A stretch of 64,000 nucleotides of DNA, taken from Acidobacteriota bacterium. Its GTDB lineage: Bacteria > Acidobacteriota > Blastocatellia > Pyrinomonadales > Pyrinomonadaceae. Below, piece by piece: positions 7,161 through 14,983 of the stretch (positions are counted from its first letter, which is position 1; each line of letters starts with the position of its first letter). The stretch lies in contig JAIVJZ010000008.1 of the NCBI GenBank assembly GCA_020199775.1, forward strand, positions 1-64,000, written 5' to 3'. Under the pieces are notes generated by a model, which searched no databases, was not told where the DNA came from, and saw nothing but the letters and a program-made list of their open reading frames with translations. Both the position numbers and the translations under genes were made by a program.

Positions 7161-7697
7161 TCAGTTTATCTTCTGCATAGTCACGGAGACGATGGGCGAG
7201 GCTCCGGCGGTGCGGCTGTACGAGACCCAGTAACCGGCCTTCGGGTAGCGCACCAGCTTGTAGAGCGAGCCGTCGGGGCGCGCTTCGATCTCTTCGCCCG
7301 TGACGGCCTTCGGCGTCGGAGCTTTGTCGCCCGCGTTGATGTAGATGAGCGCGATGGCCGAGACCTTTTTCGCGCCGTCGTACATCACCTGTACGGTCTC
7401 CTTGTCCGAGACGACGTAGAAATCCTGCGTGTCGCCTTTGTCGGTCGGCGAGCCGAGTTTCTTGCGCGCCTCGGCGGCGGTCATGCCGATGCGGACGCCC
7501 TTGTATTCCTGAAAGGGCGGTTGCTCGTGGGCCGTTTGGGCTTTCGCGGCGCGCGCGTCGGCGGTGTTATGCGCCGTGTCGCCCCCGCGCGCCGACTGTG
7601 CCGGGGCGGCAAACGCCGTCAGGCACAGGAGACAGGCGGCGCAGAGCGACAGGCGAGACAGATTGCGAGGAAGACGATACTTCGGGTGTGGTGACAT
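7161..7697 (-). CDS. Secreted protein with a BamE/SmpA-like domain, function unknown
   Basis: The product is 178 aa. A Sec signal peptide covers residues 1-34 (LSLCAACLLCLTAFAAPAQSA). After a low-complexity alanine-rich linker comes VRIGMTAAEARKKLGSPTDKG. That pattern (GMT-x-x-E-x-x-x-x-LG-x-P) marks the BamE/SmpA/OmlA and beta-lactamase-inhibitor-like folds. There is no lipobox. AAGGAG lies 9 bp before the ATG. The family resemblance rests on this short motif, so the call is about fold, not role. Confidence 0.75.
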   Translation of the reverse strand: MSPHPKYRLPRNLSRLSLCAACLLCLTAFAAPAQSARGGDTAHNTADARAAKAQTAHEQPPFQEYKGVRIGMTAAEARKKLGSPTDKGDTQDFYVVSDKETVQVMYDGAKKVSAIALIYINAGDKAPTPKAVTGEEIEARPDGSLYKLVRYPKAGYWVSYSRTAGASPIVSVTMQKIN

Positions 7698-7930
7698 GGA
7701 TGGGCTCCTTCTCAGACAACCGGCGACGGCCGGGCGACCGCGCTCTAAAATCTTGAAGAGGCCATGCGGGCGACAGGCGAGGCGGGCAAGGGCGCGCGGG
7801 GTGTCACTTCACACGGCCGACTCCGGTTTAAACTTTAGCGGCGAGAAGATATTACCGCCGGGCGGGTAAGTCAATAGTGAATTCCCGGCGGCCTCAGCAG
7901 CTTGCGGCGCGCGCGCAGAAGGGAGCTTGT

Positions 7931-9643
7931 CTAAATCTGAATCCCGCGAAACTTTTCGACCTTCTTCGTCGAAGCCGGTTTGACGACGACGGCCTCGTCC
8001 TCTTCGCGGTGCTGCTGTTCGGTCTCCGAGTGCCAGCGCGCCCACTCGCCGGGGGCGTCGAAAGTCTCGCCGCCGTGTTTGGTGAGGCGTTCGCGCACGC
8101 GACACATGACCGGCGTGTTGACGCCGACGCCGCTCAGGATCGCCTGCCCCTTCGTCAGCGCCGGGAGTTCGTTCAGCAGTTGCCGCCCCGCGCCTTCGAC
8201 CGACTTCGCCACCGTGTCCTGATCAATCGGGTTGACGATGCGCATGATGACCTGCGTCATGCACTGCGAGAGCACGTCTTGATCGAGTTTGCCCGGACGC
8301 TGCGTGATCAGCCCGATGCCGACGCCGAACTTGCGCCCCTCGGAGAGTATCTGCTTGAGGATGTTGGTCGAGACGACCGATTGCCCGGCGGGCGCGAAGC
8401 GGTGCGCCTCTTCCAGCAGCGTGAAGACCGGGTAGGGCAGGAAACTCTCGCTCGCCGTGTCGGCCTCGCCGCGCACGGTCGCCATGCGCGCCTTGTTGAC
8501 GCGGCGCAAAAGCGTCGCGACGACGACCTGCTGCTCGTGCTGTTCGATGTCCGAGAGTTGCAGGACGGTGCAGCGGCCGGGGCGGAAGAGTTCCTTGAGT
8601 TCGATGTGCTCGCTGTCGGAGAAGATCGAATCGTGACGGTCGAAACGATTGTCGAGACGCCACAGGAGCGCGTCAATCGAACCTGCGTTGCCGCCCGACC
8701 CGCCGCCGCCGCGCGCGTCTTCGTCGCCGTACTTCTCGGCCGTCACGAGGTCGCGCAGGTCGTGATAGCCCCATAGCCCGCGCGCGCCGCGCTCGCCCGC
8801 CGTCAGCTTCCGGTAAGCCTGCGAGAGATAATGCAGCATCTTGTCGCTCGCGCCTTCGGGCAGGAGATATTTGATGTCGGCCTCCGTGAGCGACGAGAAG
8901 CGGACGCGCACGCGGTCGTGCGTGAAGATTTTGACTTCGGGTTGATAGCCGTCGGGGGCGCGGAAACGCGGGTCGCTTTCAATCGAGCGGAGCGTGTCGT
9001 ACTCGCCGTGCGGATCGACGATGAGCACGGCCGCGCGGTTGTGCGGCATCATCAACTCTTCGACGAGCACGCCCGCCGTATAACTTTTCCCCGCGCCGGT
9101 CGAAGCGAGAATGGCGAGATGCGTCGAAACGACATCCTTGACCGAGAGCACGACGGGCACTTCGCCCGCGCTGCGCGTGAGCAGACTGCCGAGGTGCGCC
9201 GCGCCCGTCTCGTCCACGCGCCGCGAACTGAGCACGCCCGCGAGCGTCTCCGAGGAAGCCAGAAAGACCGCGTCGCCCGCGTTCGGCGGGATGCGCGGGT
9301 TGACGAAATCGCCCATGCGCGGGTGAAAGTAGCCGATGGTCTCGACCGTGATCTCGTACAACTCGCAGCCTTCGCCGTCGAGTCCGATGAGCGCGGAGAT
9401 GACGGCGGGCGGCGTCTCCGGGTCGGACAAAAACGCGTCGGGCAAATTGCGCACGAGTTTTCGCGCGGTGATGTTCCCCAGAATCTGCCGCACGTCCGCG
9501 CCGTCGCGCGCCATGTAATAGACGAATTCGCCGATGCGCGCACGCCGGTTGTCCGCCGTGATGAAGAGAAATTCGTGCGGCCGCTCGCCCGGCCCTTTCA
9601 CCGTGCCCGTGCGCGCGTCGGTTATGTGCTCTTGGGAACTCAT
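7931..9643 (-). CDS. herA: HerA-like hexameric ATPase / DNA translocase (DUF87)
   Basis: The product is 570 aa. An N-terminal HAS-barrel-like region (about 1-150) precedes a FtsK/HerA P-loop domain. Walker A is STGAGKSY at 181-188, followed by VLIVDPHGEYDTL. Walker B lies in VFTLLEEAHRFAP, and a sensor-like segment is GIGLITQRPGKLDQDVLSQ. Family members are DNA-pumping ATPases that in archaea act in end resection with the nuclease NurA. No nurA-like gene is adjacent. A bacterial HerA can also pair with other nucleases. The last 30 residues are charged and variable. Confidence 0.85.
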   Translation of the reverse strand: MSSQEHITDARTGTVKGPGERPHEFLFITADNRRARIGEFVYYMARDGADVRQILGNITARKLVRNLPDAFLSDPETPPAVISALIGLDGEGCELYEITVETIGYFHPRMGDFVNPRIPPNAGDAVFLASSETLAGVLSSRRVDETGAAHLGSLLTRSAGEVPVVLSVKDVVSTHLAILASTGAGKSYTAGVLVEELMMPHNRAAVLIVDPHGEYDTLRSIESDPRFRAPDGYQPEVKIFTHDRVRVRFSSLTEADIKYLLPEGASDKMLHYLSQAYRKLTAGERGARGLWGYHDLRDLVTAEKYGDEDARGGGGSGGNAGSIDALLWRLDNRFDRHDSIFSDSEHIELKELFRPGRCTVLQLSDIEQHEQQVVVATLLRRVNKARMATVRGEADTASESFLPYPVFTLLEEAHRFAPAGQSVVSTNILKQILSEGRKFGVGIGLITQRPGKLDQDVLSQCMTQVIMRIVNPIDQDTVAKSVEGAGRQLLNELPALTKGQAILSGVGVNTPVMCRVRERLTKHGGETFDAPGEWARWHSETEQQHREEDEAVVVKPASTKKVEKFRGIQI

Positions 9644-9789
9644 CCGTGACTTCGACTATAACTTGCGATGCTGCGACCTGAGCCGGAAAAACCGGGTCTT
9701 AAAAGAAACTGGTGCGGCCGAGTATATCACGCACCTGAGACGCGATAACGCGACGCGGGGCGGCTGATATTTCTAACTCCCTGCCGTCG

Positions 9790-10797
9790 TCACGCGCGCC
9801 CGGCGGCGTCCGCATTGCGGTTTTCTTTGGCGGCGGTCTCCAGGTCGGCCTCCACCATCTCCTTGATCATCTCCCCGAACGTGTACTGCGGCTCCCATCC
9901 CAACTGCGCTCGCGCCTTCCTCGCGTCGCCCACCAACAAATCCACTTCCGCCAGCCGCAGGTATCGCTCGTCCACCCGCACGTACTCCTCATAATCCAAC
10001 CCCAGTTCCGCGAACGCCCGCGCGCAGAACTCCCGCACCGTGTGCGTCTCTCCCGTCGCTACCACGAAGTCGTCCGCCGCCTCCTGCTGCAACATCAAAT
10101 GCATCGCCCGCACATAGTCTTTCGCATGCCCCCAGTCGCGCTGCGCCTCCAGATTCCCCAGACGCAACTCGTCGGCCAGCCCCAGCTTGATGCGCGTCGC
10201 CGTCGATGTGATCTTGCGCGTCACAAACTCGTGCCCCCGCCGCGGCCCCTCGTGGTTGAACAATAACCCGCTCGCGCAGAACATCCCGAAGGCTTCCCGG
10301 TAGTTTCTCGTCAACTCGAAACCGGCCACCTTCGAGATGCCGTAAGGCGAGCGCGGGTAAAAGCGTGTCGTCTCGCGCTGCGGCACTTCGGCCACCTTGC
10401 CGAACATCTCCGACGACCCCGCAAAGTAGAAGCGACATCCGGGGCGCAACTCACGCAGTGCGGCCAGCAAATAGTGCGTGCCGTTGATATTGGTATTCAT
10501 GGTCGAGAAGCCGTCGATGAAGCTTTCGGCGACGAAGGACTGTGCGGCCAGATGGTAGCACTCGTCGAACTCGATGCGGCTGACGACATGAAAGAGCGAA
10601 GGGTAGCTCTCCAGCGAGGCCGGGTGCAAGGTCACGCGGTCGAGCAGGTGCGAGATGCGCGCGAAGCGGCGCGCGGGGTCTTCCAGCGCGACGCGGCGCA
10701 CGAGGCCGTGCACCTCGTAGCCCAGAGACAACAAATGCTCGGCCAGATAACTGCCGTCCTGCCCTGTGATGCCGGTGATTAACGCCTTCTTCGTCAA
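9790..10797 (-). CDS. gmd: GDP-mannose 4,6-dehydratase
   Basis: The product is a 335-aa extended SDR. The NAD(P)-binding motif is GITGQDGSYLAEHL at 9-22. SSEMFG and the catalytic Y-x-x-x-K in YGISK follow, and NHEGPRRGHEFVTRKI and GNLEAQRDWGHAKDYV are diagnostic of Gmd. It makes GDP-4-keto-6-deoxymannose, precursor of GDP-rhamnose, fucose or perosamine. The start is a TTG. No gmer/rmd reductase is adjacent, but the DegT aminotransferase next upstream could make a 4-amino sugar from this product. It opens the minus-strand nucleotide-sugar block. Confidence 0.93.
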   Translation of the reverse strand: MTKKALITGITGQDGSYLAEHLLSLGYEVHGLVRRVALEDPARRFARISHLLDRVTLHPASLESYPSLFHVVSRIEFDECYHLAAQSFVAESFIDGFSTMNTNINGTHYLLAALRELRPGCRFYFAGSSEMFGKVAEVPQRETTRFYPRSPYGISKVAGFELTRNYREAFGMFCASGLLFNHEGPRRGHEFVTRKITSTATRIKLGLADELRLGNLEAQRDWGHAKDYVRAMHLMLQQEAADDFVVATGETHTVREFCARAFAELGLDYEEYVRVDERYLRLAEVDLLVGDARKARAQLGWEPQYTFGEMIKEMVEADLETAAKENRNADAAGRA

Positions 10798-10863
10798 TGG
10801 TTCTTCTCCAAATAAAATTGCGGGGCGCGGTTTATCGCCGCCCGCAGATTGTGAACATTAAGC

Positions 10864-10884
10864 GGGCGGGAACGCGCCCCGCCC
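10864..10884. terminator. GC-rich hairpin between gmd and the aminotransferase gene
   Basis: GGGCGGG (10864-10870) pairs with CCCGCCC (10878-10884) across a 7-nt loop. It lies about 43 bp downstream of the 10927-12063 stop on the minus strand. No good T-run follows, so termination is uncertain. Beside it AATTCATCCCGCCGC occurs twice (10892-10906 and 10909-10923). Confidence 0.4.
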
Positions 10885-10926
10885 ATAAGGTAATTCATCC
10901 CGCCGCTAAATTCATCCCGCCGCCCG

Positions 10927-12063
10927 TCAGGGTTGAAAGCGACCGAGCGTGTCAACCACGTATTGTTGTTGTTCGAGTCGCAGTTCGGGGTAGATGGGCA
11001 AGGCCAGCGTTTCGCGCGCGGCGCGTTCGGCTTCGGGCAGCGCGCCCTCACGATAACCGAGATAGCGGAAGCACTCCTGCATGTGCAGCGGCACGGGGTA
11101 GTAAATTTTGACGCCGACGCCGTGCGCCCGCAAATGCTCGACGAGCGCGTCGCGGTGTTCGGGGACGCGCACGACGTACTGGTGGAAGATGTGCCGGACG
11201 TTTTCGCGTATGAACGGCGCGCGCAAATTGAAACGGAGGTGCGCGTTCGTCAGGAGGAGCGAATAAGTCTCGGCGCGTTCGCGCCGCGCCTGCGACCAGC
11301 CGTCGAGGTGCGGGAGTTTGACGCGCAGGACGGCGGCCTGCAAGGCGTCGAGGCGGCTGTTGATGCCGATCTCGGTGTGCAGGTATTCGGTCGCGCCGCC
11401 GTGGACGCGCAGGCGGCGCAGGCGTTCGGCGAGCGCGTCGTCGCCGGTCGTGAGCAGCCCGGCGTCGCCCGCCGCGCCGAGGTTTTTCGTCGGGTAGAAA
11501 CTGAAACAACCTATCCGGCCGAGCGACCCGGCGCGACGCCCGCCGTCCTCCGCGCCGATGGCCTGCGCCGCGTCTTCGATGACGGGCAGGTCGTGGCGCG
11601 CGGCGACTTCCGAGAGCGCGTCCATGTCGGCGCACTGGCCGTAGAGGTGGACGGGCATGATGGCGCGTGTGCGCGTGGTGATGGCCGCTTCGACGAGCGA
11701 GGGGTCGAGGTTGTAGGTGCGCGGTTCGATGTCGATGAAGACGGGCGTCGCGCCGGTGCGCGCAATCGCGCTCGCGGTGGCGAAGAAACTGAAGGGCGTC
11801 GTGATCACTTCGTCGCCCGCCTTGATGTCCAACGCCATGAGCGCGAGCAGGAGCGCGTCCGAACCGGAAGCGCAGCCGACGGCGTGGCGCGCCGTCGAGT
11901 AGCGCGCGAGTTCTTCTTCGAGCAGGCGCACTTCTTCGCCGAGGACGAACTGTTGCGAATCGAGGATGCGATCCACGCCCGCGCGCAACTCTTCACGCAA
12001 ACGCGCGTGCTGCTGTTTCAGATCGAGCAGGGGAACCTGCATGCCGGGTGAAGGTGTCGTCAT
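10927..12063 (-). CDS. DegT/DnrJ/EryC1-family sugar aminotransferase
   Basis: The product is 378 aa, PLP-dependent, fold type I. The PLP-binding Asp is in [11 protein letters not shown], and the Schiff-base Lys is in [29 protein letters not shown] binds the phosphate. It transfers an amino group, usually from glutamate, to a nucleotide keto-sugar. Its position next to gmd suggests a perosamine-type 4-amination, and next to the WbpB-like dehydrogenase a 3-amination; the sequence does not decide. It is separated from the dehydrogenase gene by 6 bp, so the two are cotranscribed. Confidence 0.9.
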   Translation of the reverse strand: MTTPSPGMQVPLLDLKQQHARLREELRAGVDRILDSQQFVLGEEVRLLEEELARYSTARHAVGCASGSDALLLALMALDIKAGDEVITTPFSFFATASAIARTGATPVFIDIEPRTYNLDPSLVEAAITTRTRAIMPVHLYGQCADMDALSEVAARHDLPVIEDAAQAIGAEDGGRRAGSLGRIGCFSFYPTKNLGAAGDAGLLTTGDDALAERLRRLRVHGGATEYLHTEIGINSRLDALQAAVLRVKLPHLDGWSQARRERAETYSLLLTNAHLRFNLRAPFIRENVRHIFHQYVVRVPEHRDALVEHLRAHGVGVKIYYPVPLHMQECFRYLGYREGALPEAERAARETLALPIYPELRLEQQQYVVDTLGRFQP

Positions 12064-12069
12064 CGCAAT

Positions 12070-13092
12070 TTATAACTCTATCAGCTTGCCGCCCTGATCG
12101 ATTGACTCCTGCGCGGCTTCGAGCAGGCGCACGACGCGCAAGCCCGCCACGCCGTCGGTGAGCGGTGCGCGCTTGTTGGCGATGGCATCGAGAAACTCGG
12201 CGGAGACGTGCGTCAGGGCTTCGGTCGAGTCGAGTTTGGGAACCCACACGTCGCCGGTGCGATAACTGACGAGCGTCTGGTAGGCGGCCTCCTTGTCGCT
12301 GTCGCTCTCGATGCGGTTGGCCGTCACGCCCTTGTCGTAGACGCGCACCTTCTCGGTCGGTTCGATGTCGTCGTAGACGATCATCTTGCGGCTTCCGGCG
12401 ATGAGCGTGCGGCGGATTTTGACGGGCGAGAGCCAGTTGAAATGAAAGTGTGCGATGAAAGAGTCGGCGAAGCGCAGCATCACGTAGGCGATGTTTTCGA
12501 TCCCGGCTTCGACGTGGCAACTGCCCGTCGCCGTCAACGCGACGGCGTCGCGCGCGACGAGGTAGTCCATGATCGAGAGATCGTGCGGCGCCAAATCCCA
12601 GACGACGTTGATGTCGCGCTGGAAGAGGCCGAGGTTGATGCGCACCGAATCAAAGTAGAGCAACTCGCCGAGTTCGCCGCTCTCGACGATCTCCTTGATG
12701 CGCCGCACCGCGCCCGTATAGACGAACGTGTGATCGACCATCAAGGTCAGGCCGCGCCCCTCCGCCAGTTCGACGAGTTCGCGCGCCTCTCGGCTGTTGG
12801 TCGTGAAAGGTTTTTCGATGAGGACGTGCTTGCCCGCGAGGATCGCGTCTTTGGCGAAACGGTAGTGTGTGGCGACGGGCGTGGCGATGACGACGGCGGC
12901 GAGTTCGGGGTCGGCGAGCAACTGGCGATAGTCGGCGGCGGTGCGCGCGGCCGGGAAGCGGCGGCCGATGGCGTTCAGACGACGCTCGTCCGTGTCGCAA
13001 ATCCAGCGCAGTTGCGCGCGCTCGTTCTCCGCGAAGTTGCGGATCAGGTTCGGCCCCCAGTAGCCGCAGCCGATGACGCCGATGGTGATCAT
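12070..13092 (-). CDS. Gfo/Idh/MocA-family nucleotide-sugar dehydrogenase (WbpB/WlbA-like)
   Basis: The product is 340 aa. The Rossmann motif is IGVIGCGYWGPNLIRNF at the N-terminus. The family EKP motif is in LIEKPFTTNS, and WDLAPHDLSIMDYL supplies the catalytic His region. WbpB/WlbA oxidises C3 of UDP-GlcNAcA before amination and acetylation. The set dehydrogenase, DegT aminotransferase and hexapeptide acetyltransferase here matches the WbpB-WbpE-WbpD order of the UDP-2,3-diacetamido-uronic acid pathway. It is 95 bp from the next upstream gene. Confidence 0.85.
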   Translation of the reverse strand: MITIGVIGCGYWGPNLIRNFAENERAQLRWICDTDERRLNAIGRRFPAARTAADYRQLLADPELAAVVIATPVATHYRFAKDAILAGKHVLIEKPFTTNSREARELVELAEGRGLTLMVDHTFVYTGAVRRIKEIVESGELGELLYFDSVRINLGLFQRDINVVWDLAPHDLSIMDYLVARDAVALTATGSCHVEAGIENIAYVMLRFADSFIAHFHFNWLSPVKIRRTLIAGSRKMIVYDDIEPTEKVRVYDKGVTANRIESDSDKEAAYQTLVSYRTGDVWVPKLDSTEALTHVSAEFLDAIANKRAPLTDGVAGLRVVRLLEAAQESIDQGGKLIEL

Positions 13093-13187
13093 AAACAGTA
13101 GTGGATAATCCCTGACCCGCAGTCCTTATGTTTGAGTTGGTTCGGTTGCATCCGGCCGACGAGGCGTGCCTATTTCATGCGGCATAG

Positions 13188-14339
13188 TTAAACACGCGCG
13201 GCCGACAACTGACTACCGGCGAAGGCGCGGACGGCTTCCGCCACGCGCTCGATCTGTTCGCCCGTCAACTCCGGGAACATCGGGAGCGAGAGGACGCGCG
13301 CGGCCTCTCGTTCGGCCACGGGGAAGTCGCCCGCGCGGTGGCCGAGCGACGCGTAAGCGGGTTGCAGGTGGATGGGCACGGGGTAATGGATGCCCGTCTG
13401 GACGCCCGCCGCCGTCAGGTGTTTTTGCAACGCGTCGCGCTCGTCCGTCTGGACGACGTAGAGGTGATAGATGTGGCGCGCGTAGGGCAACTCGCGCGGG
13501 AGCGTGAGCGCGCGCGCCTCGCCGTCGCCGCCGTCGCCGCTCAGGCCGGAGAGCAGTTCGCGGTAGCGCGCGGCGTGCGCGCGGCGCAGTTCGTTCCAGC
13601 CGTCGAGGTGTTTGAGTTTGACGTTCAAGACCGCGCCCTGAATGCCTTCGAGGCGGAAGTTGTAGCCGATGATGTCGTGTTGATACTTCCGCTCCGAGCC
13701 GTGGTCGCGCAGCAGTCGCACGCGCCGCGCCACCTCCGCGTCGTCCGTCACGACCGCGCCGCCCTCGCCATACGCGCCCAGATTTTTGCCGGGGTAGAAA
13801 CTGAAACAGTTCGCGCGGCCGAGCGCGCCGACGCGGCGGCCTTTGTAGAGACTGCCGTGCGCCTGCGCCGCGTCTTCGATGACCGACAGGTTGTGGCGCG
13901 CGGCGATCTCGAAAACGGGATCGAGATCGGCCGCCTGCCCGTAGAGGTGGACGGGGATGATGGCGCGCGTGCGTTCGGTGATGGCCGCTTCGATTTTGTT
14001 TACGTCAATCGTATGGGAGACGGGGTCGGCATCCACGAAGACGGGCGTCGCGCCCGCCGTCGAGACGGCTTCGGCGGTGGCGAAGAAGGTGTTGGCCGGG
14101 ACGATCACCTCGTCGCCCGCGCCCGCGCCGCAGGCCGTGACGGCGAGTTGAATGGCCGCCGTGCCGCTGTTCACGCCGACGCAAAACTTCGCGCCGAGGT
14201 ATTCGGCGAACGCCGCCTCGAACGCTTCCACCTCGCGGCCGAGTATGAAGGCCGCGCTCTCCACGACGCGCGCGATGGCCTCATCAACTTCCCGCTTGAT
14301 GGCGCGATACTGCGCTTGCAGGTCAACGAAAGGAATCAT
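13188..14339 (-). CDS. DegT/DnrJ/EryC1-family aminotransferase (WbpE/WlbC-like)
   Basis: The product is 383 aa. [11 protein letters not shown] holds the PLP-binding Asp and FSFYPGKNLGAYGEGG the PLP Lys. GVNSGTAAIQLAV and the C-terminal HYPVPIHLQPAY match WbpE-type enzymes that install a 3-amino group on UDP-sugars. It is about 45% similar by eye to the aminotransferase at 10927, so the window holds two related but non-identical copies in one block, with a third more distant one at 32353. Heptad hairpin E separates it from the acetyltransferase gene upstream. Confidence 0.9.
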   Translation of the reverse strand: MIPFVDLQAQYRAIKREVDEAIARVVESAAFILGREVEAFEAAFAEYLGAKFCVGVNSGTAAIQLAVTACGAGAGDEVIVPANTFFATAEAVSTAGATPVFVDADPVSHTIDVNKIEAAITERTRAIIPVHLYGQAADLDPVFEIAARHNLSVIEDAAQAHGSLYKGRRVGALGRANCFSFYPGKNLGAYGEGGAVVTDDAEVARRVRLLRDHGSERKYQHDIIGYNFRLEGIQGAVLNVKLKHLDGWNELRRAHAARYRELLSGLSGDGGDGEARALTLPRELPYARHIYHLYVVQTDERDALQKHLTAAGVQTGIHYPVPIHLQPAYASLGHRAGDFPVAEREAARVLSLPMFPELTGEQIERVAEAVRAFAGSQLSAARV

Positions 14340-14340
14340 A

Positions 14341-14434
14341 ACGAAACGATGAACGATGAACGATGAACGATGAATCGGAAGACAAAGGCAGTTTGCTTTT
14401 TATTCCGCGTTCATCGTTCCGCGTTCATCGTTTC
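14341..14434. repeat. Heptad-repeat hairpin element E (ATGAACG family)
   Basis: The left arm is ACGAAACG then ATGAACG three times and ATGAATC. The right arm is CGTTCAT, CGTTCCG, CGTTCAT, CGTTTC. It spans the gap between the acetyltransferase and aminotransferase genes and runs into the acetyltransferase reading frame, encoding its last dozen residues. It is the same family as element C. Confidence 0.85.
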
Positions 14435-14897
14435 TTAAAATCCGTGCCGGGTTGCCCGCGACCGTCGCGCCGGGCGGCACGTCGCGCGTGACGACCGCGC
14501 CCGCGCCCACGGTCGCGCGCGCGCCGATCTCGATGCCGCCGAGGACGACCGCGCCCGTGCCGATTGACGCGCCGCGCCGGACGACGGTGCGCTGGAGCGT
14601 CCAGTCGGCTTCGGTCTGGGGCGTGCCGTCGGCGCGCGTGGCGCGCGGGTAGCGGTCGTTGATGAACTGGACGCCGTGGCCGACGAAAACCTCGTCCTCG
14701 ACGCGCACTCCCTCGCAGATAAACGTGTGGCTGGAAATTTTGCAGCGCGCCCCCACGCTCGCGCCCTTCTGGATTTCCACGAACGTGCCGATGCGCGTCT
14801 CGTCGCCGATCTCGCAGCCGTAGAGGTTGACGAAGTTGTAAATCTGTACGTCGCGCCCCAGCACAACGTCGTCGGCGATGGCGCAGAACTCTCTCAT
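14400..14897 (-). CDS. Left-handed beta-helix sugar O/N-acetyltransferase (WbpD/WlbB-like)
   Basis: The product is 165 aa with hexapeptide repeats throughout (VVLGRDVQIYNFVNLYGC, IGDETRIGTFVEIQKGAS, IGTGAVVLGGIEIGARATVG). It forms trimers that use acetyl-CoA. WbpD acetylates the 3-amino group of UDP-GlcNAc(3NH2)A, which fits the adjacent aminotransferase and dehydrogenase. The final residues NDERGTMNAE are read from heptad element E, so the natural C-terminus has been replaced or extended by repeat sequence. Confidence 0.85.
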   Translation of the reverse strand: MREFCAIADDVVLGRDVQIYNFVNLYGCEIGDETRIGTFVEIQKGASVGARCKISSHTFICEGVRVEDEVFVGHGVQFINDRYPRATRADGTPQTEADWTLQRTVVRRGASIGTGAVVLGGIEIGARATVGAGAVVTRDVPPGATVAGNPARILRNDERGTMNAE

Positions 14898-14900
14898 AAA

Positions 14901-14982
14901 GTTTCAGGTTTCAAGTTTCAGGTTTCAGGTTAAAGACCTGAAACTCTCAGACCTGAAACCTGAAACCTGAAACTTGAAACCC
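14901..14982. repeat. Heptad-repeat hairpin element F (GTTTCAR family)
   Basis: The left arm is GTTTCAG, GTTTCAA, GTTTCAG, GTTTCAG. The right arm is ACCTGAA repeated three times then ACTTGAA. It occupies the 86-bp gap between the Wzc-like kinase gene and the acetyltransferase gene, just after the kinase stop. It is the same family as element B. Confidence 0.86.
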
Positions 14983-14983
14983 G

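Noticed and set aside
10794..11051. 85-codon ORF between gmd and the aminotransferase gene
   Set aside because: It overlaps the aminotransferase in another frame and otherwise reads a hairpin and a direct repeat.
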